Shown here piece after piece: positions 20,200 to 30,197 of a stretch of 64,000 bases of DNA (the first letter of the stretch is position 1; each line of letters begins with the position of its first letter). The stretch is taken from positions 1-64,000 of the forward strand of contig JAUKNK010001236.1 of assembly GCA_030765055.1 (NCBI GenBank). The letters are read 5' to 3'. The notes beneath the pieces are model-generated. The model made no database searches, had not been told where the DNA came from, and saw only the letters and a list, made by a program, of their open reading frames with translations. This DNA is from Mantis religiosa (lineage: Eukaryota; Arthropoda; Insecta; Mantodea; Mantidae). Both the position numbers and the translations under genes were made by a program.

Positions 20200-23100
20200 C
20201 CAGAAAATCAAGTTCAAAACTAGCCGGTGGTGATGGACTATTTGAAATGCAACCTATTTTGGCACCATGCGTGGTGAGTAACAAATTGTTGGTAACCTTT
20301 GCTCACAAATTTTACATTTGTTATTCCCCCCAGGTTGCTAGAGTGAGGTTATGTTTCTCAACTGCATCCAGTAATTCAAGCAAAAAATAACCAGTGGTGA
20401 TAAGAGCCTTTAAAATGCATCTTTTATTGGCCCCATGCACAGTGAGTAACAGGCTGTTGGTAAATGTTCCTCACAAACTTTTTGTTTGGTGTCCTCGTCC
20501 TGCAATCTTGCTTGCCTACTTTATTGTTTGTGACTAATTGGCATTTTCCAGCTTCAAGGTAAGTGACAATTGGCCAAGTAACCCAACTGCAGAGCGAGAT
20601 TATGCTTCTCAACTGCGTCCAGTCATTCATACAGAATTTGGAATATTTCGATTGCAACCTATATTGGCAATATGCATGGCGAGTAACAAGTTGCTGGTAA
20701 ATGTTCCTCGCACATCTTAGGTTTGGTGTCCTCAACCTGATATCTTGCTTGGTTACTTTATTGTTTGTCACCAGTTGACATTTCCTAGGCTTCAAGGTAA
20801 GTGAATATTAGCCAGGTAACCCAAAAGAAGAGTGAGGTTATGTTCCTCAACTGCGTCCAGTAATTCATACAGAATTGGAAAATTTCAATTGCAGCCTATA
20901 TTGGCAATATGCATGGTGAGTAACAAGTTGTTGGTAAATGTTACTCACACATCTTAAGTTTGGTGTCCTCAACATGCAATCTTGCTTGGTTGCTTTATTG
21001 TTTGTGACGAATTGACATTTCCTAGGCTTCAAGGTAAGTGGGAATTAGCCAGGTAACCCAAACGAAGAGTGAGGTTATGTTCCTCAACTGCATCCAGTAA
21101 TTCATACAGAATTTGGAATATTTCGATCGCAACCTGTACTGGCAATATGCATGGCGAGTAACAAGTTGCTGGTAAATGTTACTCACACATCTTAGGTTGG
21201 GTGTCCTCAGCCTGCAATCTTGCTTCGTTACTTTACTGTTTGTGACGTGTTTACATTTCCTAGGCTTCAAGGTAAGTGAAGTTTAGCCAGGTAACCCAAA
21301 TGAAGAGTGAGATTATGTTTCTCAACTGCGTCCAGTAATTCATATAGAATTGGAATATTTCCACAACATGCATGGCAGAGTAACAAGTTGCTGGTAAATC
21401 TCCCTCACAAATTTCATGTTTGGTGTCCTCATCCTGCATTCCTGCTTGGTTGCTTTATTGTTAATGACGAATTGGCATCTTCCAGCTTCATGCTAAGTGA
21501 TAATTATCCACGTATCCCAAATACAGAGAGAGGCAATAATTCAAGTAAAAATAGACAGTCGAGATGGACTATTTGCAGTTCAACCTATATTGGCACCATG
21601 CGTGGTGAGTAACAAGTTGTTGGTAACTTTTGCTCACAAATTTTACATTTGTTATTCTCGCCCTGCGATCTCCCCAGGTTGGTAGAGTGAGGTTATGCTT
21701 CTCAACTGCATCCAGTAATTCAAGCAAAAAATTAACCAGTGGTGATAAAGAGCATTTAAAATGCATCTTTTATTGGCCCCATGCACAGTGAGTAACAGGC
21801 TGTTGGTAAATGTTCCTGACAGACTTTTTGTTTGGTGTCCTCGTCCTGCAACCTTGCTTGCCACTTTATTTGTGATTAATTGGCATTTTCCAGCTTCAAG
21901 GTAAGTGACAATTGGCCAGGTAACCCAAATGCGGAGTGAGATTATGCTTCTCAACTGCGTCCTGTCATTCATACAGAATTTGGAATATTTCGATTGCAAC
22001 CTATATTGGCAATATGCATGGCGAGTAACAAGTTGCTGGTAAATGTTCCTCACACATCTTAGGTTTGGTGTCCTCAACCTGATATCTTGCTTGGTTACTT
22101 TACTGTTTGTCACGAGTTGACATTTCCTACGCTTCAAGGTAAGTGAATATTAGCTATGAAAACCCAAACGAAGAGTGAGGTTATGTTCCTCAACTGCGTC
22201 CAGTCATTCATACGGAATTTGGAATACTTCGATTGCAACCTATATTGGCAATATGCATGGCGAGTAACAACTTGCTGGTAAATGTTCCTCGCACATCTTA
22301 GGTTTGGTGTCCTCTACCTGATATCTTGCTTGGTTACTTTATTGTTTGTCACGAGTTGACATTTCCTAGGCTTCAAGGTAAGTGAATATTAGCCAGGTAA
22401 CCCAAAAGAAGAGTGAGGTTATGTTCCTCAACTGCGTCCAGTAATTCATACAGAATTGGAAAATTTCAATTGCAGCCTATATTGGCAATATGCATGGTGA
22501 GTAACAAGTTGTTGGTAAATGTTACTCACACATCTTAGGTTTGGTGTCCTCAACATGCAATCTTGCTTGGTTGCTTTATTGTTTGTGACGAATTGACATT
22601 TCCTAGGCTTCAAGGTAAGTGGGAATTAGCCAGGTAACCCAAACGAAGAGTGAGGTTATGTTCCTCAACTGCATCCAGTAATTCATACAGAATTTGGAAT
22701 ATTTCGATCGCAACCTGTACTGGCAATATGCATGGCGAGTAACAAGTTGCTGGTAAATGTTACTCACACATCTTAGGTTGGGTGTCCTCAGCCTGCAATC
22801 TTGCTTCGTTACTTTACTGTTTGTGACGTGTTTACATTTCCTAGGCTTCAAGGTAAGTGAAGTTTAGCCAGGTAACCCAAATGAAGAGTGAGATTATGTT
22901 TCTCAACTGCATCCAGTAATTCATATAGAATTGGAATATTTCCAACCTATATTGGCAACATGCATGGCGAGTAACAAGTTGCTGGTAAATGTTACTCACA
23001 CATCTTAGGTTTGGTGTCCTCAGCCTGCAATCTTGCTTGGTTACTTTACTGTTTGTGACGAGTTCACATTTCCTAGGCTTCAAGGTAAGTGAAGTTTAGC

Positions 23101-25450
23101 CAGGTAACCCAAATGAAGAGTGAGATTATGTTTCTCAACTGCGTCCAGTAATTCATATAGAATTGGAATATTTCCAACCTATATTGGCAACATGCATGGC
23201 AGAGTAACAAGTTGCTGGTAAATCTCCCTCACAAATTTCATGTTTGGTGTCCTCTTCCTGCTTGGTTGCTTTATTGTTAATGACGAATTGGCATCTTCCA
23301 GCTTCATGCTAAGTGATAATTATCCACGTATCCCAAATACAGAGAGAGGCAATAATTCAAGTAAAAATAGACAGTTGAGATTACCTATTTGCAGTTCAAC
23401 CTATATTAGCACCATGCGTGGTGAGTAACAAGTTGTTGGTAACTTTTTCTCACAAATTTTACATTTGTTATTCTCGTCCTGCGATCTCCCCAGGTTGGTA
23501 GAGTGGGGTTATGCTTCTCAACTGCATCCAGTAACTCAAGCAAAAAATTAACCAGTGGTGATAAAGAGCATTTAAAATGCATCTTTTATTGGCCCCATGC
23601 ACAGTGAGTAACAGGCTGTTGGTAAATGTTCCTGACAGACTTTTTGTTTGGTGTCCTCGTCCTGCAACCTTGCTTGCCACTTTATTTGTGACTAATTGGC
23701 ATTTTCCAGCTTCAAGGTAAGTGACAATTGGCCAGGTAACCCAAATGCGGAGTGAGATTATGCTTCTCAACTGCGTCCTGTCATTCATACAGAATTTGGG
23801 ATATTTCGATTGCAACCTATATTGGCAATATGCATGGCGAGTAACAAGTTGCTGGTAAATGTTCCTCACACATCTTAGGTTTGGTGTCCTCAACCTGATA
23901 TCTTGCTTGGTTACTTTATTGTTTGTCACGAGTTGACATTTCCTACGCTTCAAGGTAAGTGAAGTTTAGCCAGGTAACCCAAATGAAGAGTGAGATTATG
24001 TTTCTCAACTGCGTCCAGTAATTCATATACAATTGGAATATTTCCAACCTATATTGGCACCATGCATGGCAGAGTAACAAGTTGCTGGTAAAGGTTACTC
24101 ACACATCTTAGGTTTGGTGTCCTCAGCCTGCAATCTTCCTTGGTTACTTCATGGTTTGTGACGAATTAACCTTTCCTAGGCTTCAAGGTAAGTGAAAAGT
24201 AGGCAGGTAACCCAAACGAAGAGTGAGGTTATGTTCCTCAACTGAGTCCAGTAGTTCATACAGAATTGGAATGTTTCAACTGCAACCTATTTTGGCAATG
24301 TGCATGGCGAGTAACAAGTTGTTGGTAAATGTTACTCACACATCTTAGGTTTGGTGTCATCAGCCTGCAATCTTGCTTGGTTACTTTATTGTTTGTCACG
24401 AGTTGACATTTCCTAGGCTTCAAGGTAAGTGAATATTAGCCAGGTAACCCAAACGAAGAGTGAGATTATGTTTCTCAACTGCGTCCAGTAATTCATATAG
24501 AATTGGAATATTTCCAACCTATATTGGCACCATGCGTGGTGGAGTAACAAGTTGCTGGTAAATCTTCCTCACAAATTTTATGTTTGGTGTCCTCAACCTG
24601 CATTCTTGATTGGTTGTTTTATTGTTGATGTCGAATTGGCATCTTCCAGCTTCGTGGTAAGTGAAAATTAGCCAGGTAACCCAAATACAGAGAGAGGCAA
24701 TAATTCAAGTAAAAATAGCCGGTGGTGATGGAGTATTTGAAATGCAACCTGTATTGGCACCATGCGTGGTGAGTACCAAGTTGTTGGCAACTTTTGCTCA
24801 CAAATTTTACATTTGTTATTCTCGCCCTGCGATCTCGCCAGGTTGGTTTATTGTTTATTTTGAACCCGCATGTTCCATTCTTCGAGGTATGTGAAAACTA
24901 GTCGGTTGGTCAGATATCACAGATGCAGAGCGAGGTTATGTCCCTCAACCGGTGCTGATGGAACATTTGAAAAGCAACCTATATTGGCACCTTGCATGGT
25001 GAGCAACAAGTTGCTGGTAAACGTTCCTCGCAAATTTTAGGTTTGGTGCCCTCGCCCTGCAATCCTGCTTGCTTACTTTGTGACTAACTGGCATTTTCCA
25101 GCTTCAAGGTAAGTGACAATCAGGTAACCCAAATGCAGAGTGAGGTTATGTTTCTCAACTGCTTCCAGTAATTCAAGTAAAAAATAACCAGTGGTGATAA
25201 GGTCACTTAAAATGCATCTTTTATTGGCCCCATGCGCAGTGAGTAACAGGCTGTTACTCCAATATTTAAAGCAAAAATAACCGGCGGTGATCGAATTTTT
25301 CAACTGCAACCTATATTGGCACCACCATGCATGGCGAGTAAGCACCAATTTTATTTTCGGTGTTCTGGCCCTGCAATCTCGGCAGGTTGGTTCATTGGTT
25401 ATAAGGATTCGGCACATCCCTGTCTTAAGGTTATGGAGAATTAATCGGTC
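20200..25450. repeat. Satellite B, tandem repeat of about 232-245 bp, copy 1
   Basis: About 22 monomers contain GAGGTTATGTT or GAGATTATGTT, CTCAACTGCGTCCAGTAATTC, ATATTGGCA, GGCGAGTAACAAGTTG, TTTGGTGTCCTC and CTTCAAGGTAAGTG. The order of these motifs is the same as in satellite A, so the two arrays share an ancestor. Blocks of several monomers are duplicated; the same 161-codon minus-strand open frame is at 21652-22137 and 23468-23953, 1816 bp apart. Edges are more diverged than the core. Confidence 0.92.
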
Positions 25451-25655
25451 GCATACCGTGGAGCACGAGATGGAAGGTTTCAGTCTAGCTTTACTGGATA
25501 TTGCCTTCCCATTTACCATGGTTTATTGCTAATTTGTAACCCTGGGCTTCATCAAGAGGGTATAAAGGGATTACTTGCACCTTAGATTTTTCTCTCTCGT
25601 GGTGGAGGGGGAGGGGCGGCGGCCGTCCGTTATTTTCACGGAGGTTTGAATTTTA
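25451..25655. other. Spacer after satellite B
   Basis: No gene. The right part turns G-rich (GGTGGAGGGGGAGGGGCGGCGG, about 25600-25621, listed here only as a landmark) and leads into the 60-bp duplication. Confidence 0.4.
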
Positions 25656-25775
25656 TTTCGCGTTTTGTTTCGTAAAACGCTTCAGGCGGTCATGTTGGCG
25701 CTCCTGTCGAAGCGCTTTCGCGTTTTGTTTCGCAAAACGCTTCAGGCGGTCATGTTGGCGCTCCTGTCGAAGCGC
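25656..25775. repeat. 60-bp tandem duplication with hairpins, copy 1
   Basis: Two exact-period 60-bp copies differ visibly only at T/C in the hairpin loop edge. Each contains GCGTTTTG-TTTCG-YAAAACGC, an 8-bp stem with a 5-nt loop (perfect in the second copy), and ends GAAGCGCT, which can pair with the preceding GGCGCT region. The copy 2 equivalent is 55328-55447. Confidence 0.85.
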
Positions 25776-27201
25776 TCGTAGCCAACCTGTGCATCACCGC
25801 GTCGTAAAGCCTATCCAACCGAGTGGGTTTCGCTGTCCTAATAGGCGGGTTTCATCGCAAAAATTATGTTATGTTCTCGCGAGACACAAGACCGCTTCGG
25901 CTGCGTTTCTTCTTGCGTGCTTACGCAGCAGTTGAATGTTCTGCCATTTCCGTTTCCATGATGTTGGCTGCTCTGCAATTGAATGCTCCTTCTCGTGATG
26001 GCGGATATTGCTACGACTGTCCGAAGGTCACGGTAGGTATCTGCGGAATCTTCAAACGCATAACGAGTAGATGTTGTCAAGCTGCGGATCGGCGCTCGTA
26101 AATTGTGCTGTGCCTATTTGCGAGGGTTTCTACACGAAGGTAGGTAAATGTGCTCGCTCGTTACGTATTTCACTAGGCACTTTCCGCAATCTGCCAGGGT
26201 AGCTAGTTCCGTTTCAACGCCAACCTCTAAATCGCACGAGTATGTAACGTGCTTGCCACATCTTTCTTCTTGTCTTGCCAAGATTTACTTTCGCACTTCT
26301 GCGTAAATTTATCTCGTGCCCGACCTTGGAATACGCATCGCCGCCATGTTGAAATTTCAGCGTACTTAACGTCGCTCATTTTCTTTACAGGTGTGACGCC
26401 AGGTTTCTTGGTCAACATAGCGGTCTCCTCCTGCTGGTATCTTCCCCGGGATTGATGTCACGTTAAAAAGGGAGGGATGGCAATGCTGTGGAGCACGACG
26501 CCACCGTCAAGAACGTCCAGTTTCTACCACTTCTTAGCGTTCCATCGACCATGTGATTATCGTGTAGTGCCTCTACTGTTATTCTCCGTGTGTCACTTGT
26601 AGTGAAGCTGCGGGTGCGCGCCACCCCATAGCACTTTAATGGTGCAGTTCTTGAACGTGTGCTTTTTTGTGATCATTGCTGATTCTTACTGTTGTGCATG
26701 GCACATTGTGTATATGTGGCTCCCTGGAGCTTGCGTGTGCAGTTCCGTCTGATATGCTCTTATTGTGTGTGTGAGAGGGAGAGAGGGAGGGAGAGGAGTG
26801 TGTGCTCTCCTCTACCGAATTTGTGTTTAGGGATGACCGATCAAGTGAAAGCAAGGAAAGAATGCAAAGCTGCTCAGTTCCACTCACATAGCTGTTCGAT
26901 GTGCTCCACAACTGTCTCTCATTCTACGATTGAAGGTTCAGGTGCAGGTGCTGGTGCTACACATTCCCTTGTTTCCCAATCAGGTGTCAATAATAGGAGT
27001 ACTGCAGGAGCAGGCCTGTGTTTTCTGTGGGTGGTGTTACTTGCTACTACAAAAGCGGGGTTGTACACCATTTTCTTTGTGCCCCATGGACGGTGCGAGG
27101 CTCCTAGGGGCATGCGAGTGTAGTGACGTGTGCGTGTGTTGCTCGATACCATGTGCCTCTGCTAATCCAAGCATATGCAATCCCTTTAACTTTCAAATGG
27201 G
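25776..27201. other. Spacer with CpG-containing and GT/GA-rich parts
   Basis: No gene I can name. The left part (25776-26450) is rich in CpG and has a 92-codon open frame (25823-26101) and GCCGCCATGTTG-type motifs followed by TTTCTTTACAG at about 26380-26390, so a promoter with an untranslated exon is possible but unproven. A GA-rich tract lies at about 26773-26797. The 26692-27123 open frame (143 codons) has no recognised domain. The copy 2 equivalent is 55448-56873. Confidence 0.4.
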
Positions 27202-27750
27202 ACCATGTTTATCCTTGAATGCTACTAGGTGAGCACCAATCAAGAGTCCTGCACTGTTGATATTGCATTTACCTGTAAGTGGTGTGTTGCATGTGCTAAC
27301 TGAATCGGTTTCTAATAAATTCTAATGGCGCTAAGACAACAAAATTCTGCAAACGGTGAGCCATGAGGAGGATTCAACATAACCTAAACACCTCCATTTC
27401 TCCAGTTCGAATTATTTTCCCAATACTTGCTAATAATTAACAACCGTGCTTCACAGCGTAGGCACTGGTTATTGGTTGGTGTGTATACTTGGAATTACTT
27501 TGAACAAGCCAAATGGGGGAGAGAGAGGCAAGACCTGATTGGATCGCTTCATGTTTATCCATGTTTATCCTTGAATGCTACTAGGTGAGCACCAATACTT
27601 GCTAATAATTATCAACAATGCTTCACAGCGTAGGCACTGTAATGAATTTCATTATTGGTTGGTGTGTATGCTTGGAATTACTTTAAACAAGCCAAATGGG
27701 GCAGACAAGACTGAACAGTCCTGTCAGAGAGGCGAGACCTGATTGGATCG
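27202..27750. repeat. 171-bp direct duplication, diverged, copy 1
   Basis: CAATACTTGCTAATAATTA begins at about 27420 and about 27591. The two copies continue together through TTCACAGCGTAGGCACTG, ATTGGTTGGTGTGTAT and CAAGCCAAATGGGG to GACCTGATTGGATCGC. The preceding piece TTTATCCTTGAATGCTACTA also occurs twice (about 27209 and 27566), so the events were nested. The copy 2 equivalent is 56874-57422. Confidence 0.8.
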
Positions 27751-27809
27751 CCTCTGCACCTCCCCTAGCACACGATCCCATGATGTACATAAATACTGCT
27801 GCTTCAACT

Positions 27810-27821
27810 GTCATGTGATAT
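27810..27821. repeat. Left target-site duplication of the LINE insertion
   Basis: GTCATGTGATAT, repeated exactly at 29543-29554. The empty site in copy 2 (57482-57493) has it once. Confidence 0.95.
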
Positions 27822-27822
27822 C

Positions 27823-29220
27823 GTTACCCCTAGAGAGTTAGCGACCACGCTTAACTCTCTAAGAAACAACAAAGCACCTGGGCAGGACCGTGTCACAGCG
27901 GAAATGCTCAAGCACCTTCCACGAAGAGCCGTGATTCACCTGACCCGGATTTATAACGCGTGCCTATACATGCGCCACTTTCCAGCTATCTGGAAGGAGG
28001 CGCGTGTGGTGTGCGTTTTAAAGCCGGGGAAAAATCCGGTTTTTCCTTCCAGTTACCGCTCAATAAGTCTTCTCCCAGTTTTATCGAAGGTCTTCGAAAA
28101 ACTGCTCCTATCCCGGCTCCTTCCTCACCTAGAGGAAAGGGGCTTAATCCCGGAACATCAGTTTGGCTTCCGTTCTGGCCACTCTACGACACAGCAACTA
28201 CTGCGGGTTGCCGAGAAGGCCTCCCTGGGTTTCCAGGAACGGTCTAAAACGGTAGCAGTGTTGCTGGACGTGGAGAAGGCATTCGCCACTACCTGGCATG
28301 AAGGACTAATTTACAAACTCCTGGAGTATGAAATTCCCCGTCCATACATTTCCTTGGTGGCCGGTTTCCTCGGAAACCGAAGCTTCCGAGTAAAGATGGA
28401 GGGGAAGCTATCCACAGAGCGGCCCATTGGCGCTGGGGTGCCGGAAGGCAGCGTGCTGTCGCCGGCACTCTTTGCAGCTTACATGGCTGACATACCTACA
28501 CACCACAATACCCACACCTGTCAATATGCGGACGATCTAATGATCTTCGCAGTAAACAGAAACCCAAGGTATAGCTTTCGGCAGATCCAAACCCAGCTCC
28601 GGGCCATTGGCGAATGGAGCGCAAAATGGCGAATGGCGATCAACCCGGAGAAAAGCTCTGCGATTCTCCTGGCAAAAACCAGAGCCAATCGGTTGCAGCA
28701 GAACTTCGTTTTACGGCGTCGTGGAATCCCATGGGTTCAAACGGCGAAGTATCTCGGGGTGACGCTGGACCGCAAATTAACTTACGCTCCGCACGTCAAG
28801 GGCAAGGTACAGCTTGGGCACGTCGCGCTCAGGAACCTATATCCTATATTCCGCTCAACCATGCCACTCCGACTCAAACTCCAGCTGTATCGGGCGATCA
28901 TCCCGCCCATGATCCTGTACGGCTGTGAGATCTGGGGAACAGTGGCGAATACCACTTTCGTCAGACTCCAGACGCTGCAGAACAGGGCGCTACGGGTCAT
29001 ATACGATACTGACTGGAGATTTCCCGCCCATATCCTACACGAACATTCAAACATCCCGTACATTGTCGACGTCATTCGAGAGAGGGCTCGTTCAATGTAC
29101 GACAAAATTCAAATCCATGGCAACCCTTTGGTGAACTCACTGGGCATGTATGACCAGAGGGAGCAAAGACGCTTGCCATCTTACAAACTCCCCAGAGACG
29201 TATTGGGGCCCCTTGGGTAA
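27823..29220 (+). pseudogene. Truncated LINE reverse transcriptase, open frame
   Basis: This frame encodes the RT and C-terminal part of a Jockey-like ORF2 protein. It is open from the insertion junction, with NNKAPGQDRV before the first ATG at 27904. Counting from that ATG (438 codons), it has PSSYRSISLLPVLSKVFEKLL at 48-68, QFGFRSGHST at 86-95, motif A LLDVEKAF at 120-127, motif B GVPEGSVLSPALF at 178-190, motif C YADD at 208-211 and the AKYLGVTLDR thumb region near 277-286. The two motif C aspartates are intact. Family consensus residues are changed in motif A (AFA for AFD) and motif B (PEG for PQG). Without an endonuclease or its own promoter it cannot be autonomous. Confidence 0.92.
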
Positions 29221-29459
29221 CCCAAGGAAAACCCCAAAAATTTCTCACTCTACAAACGCCTAATGGCTCGAGCGTCAGGACACCCGTACTCAAAACGGGG
29301 TAAAAGTTCTAAAACAGATCCTCCCCCAACGGGAGAAAGAAACAACAAACCCGCCTTTAGAGGACACTCAAGGGCAACCAGTTGAAACCCAATCTTAAAC
29401 ACTTAAAACCTAACACCAGCAGATCTAAAGCAATCACACTTGACTCACTTCGCAGGTTA

Positions 29460-29514
29460 AGCCGCAAAGCGGCTAGGTACTGCGGCAAAAGACACCCGGA
29501 CGGGGAAAGCCCCG
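29460..29514 (+). other. Paired 3'-end hairpins of the LINE
   Basis: AGCCGCAAAGCGGCT (29460-29474) and CGGGGAAAGCCCCG (29501-29514) are short perfect stems closing AAA-type loops, 26 nt apart, within 85 nt of the insertion's 3' end. Some LINE reverse transcriptases recognise a 3' stem-loop in their RNA; that role here is inferred. Confidence 0.6.
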
Positions 29515-29542
29515 CCCGACTAGGACTACCTCTGGACCTCTG

Positions 29543-29554
29543 GTCATGTGATAT
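29543..29554. repeat. Right target-site duplication of the LINE insertion
   Basis: This is the second copy of GTCATGTGATAT. Sequence beyond it continues as in the uninterrupted unit. Confidence 0.95.
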
Positions 29555-29667
29555 GCCCAACTTCTGAGGTGTGTAAATCAACCTCGTATAACCCTGGCAA
29601 GAAATCTTGCCTCTGTTTCATGCAACCTCTAAATTATCACCTGTTCCAGGAAAGAAAGAAAAAAACC

Positions 29668-29718
29668 ATATTCCACAGCCTACGAAACATAGGGGATGTT
29701 TCCTAAGCTGTGGAATAT
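29668..29718. other. 51-nt near-perfect hairpin, copy 2
   Basis: This is identical to the hairpin at 5-55. It follows an A-rich run (about 29651-29665). Confidence 0.6.
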
Positions 29719-30197
29719 CGTGCAAATCTTCTAGAATCTGCAAACATGTGCAAGTCCACTTACCACTTCTTGCTGGTTGCCTGTCTTCCTTCCTTGGCGT
29801 CCACTGTCACCCGTGCTTCTCTAGGGTTGCTGTAATTACTCGCTCTTCTGTGCCAATCACAAGTTATGTAGGGTTTTCTGTAGCTGTATCTCACCAGGAC
29901 CTGCAAAGCCAAGCATGTTACATGTAAGTTATAGGAAATGGTGTAATTTGTCTCAATTATCTGAACACTGCTTTATGAATTGCTGGACAGAACTATGCTG
30001 CTCTTTAGCCAATCTGCAACATTTCATCGTGGAGGTCCCCCCTGCATTTTACAGTAGGAGGAAGACGACATACAGCGCGCCCATGTTTGGTTCTTATCCA
30101 TGTCATTTATCAGCATATTTCTCCCAAATATAACTTTTAATCTTAACCTATTTGCCCGACGCATGGATATCACACACTTTTAATGTATTGGAAATTA

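Larger units (their letters stand above)
27822..29542 (+). mobile_element. 5'-truncated Jockey-like non-LTR retrotransposon, only in copy 1
   Basis: This is a 1721-bp insertion bounded by 12-bp target-site duplications and absent from copy 2. It starts abruptly in the reverse-transcriptase region, so the promoter, ORF1 and endonuclease are missing, as expected from incomplete target-primed reverse transcription. After the RT frame ends at 29220 comes a 322-nt 3' region with two small hairpins (29460-29474 and 29501-29514) and no poly-A tail. The clean duplications and intact frame indicate a recent insertion. Confidence 0.95.
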
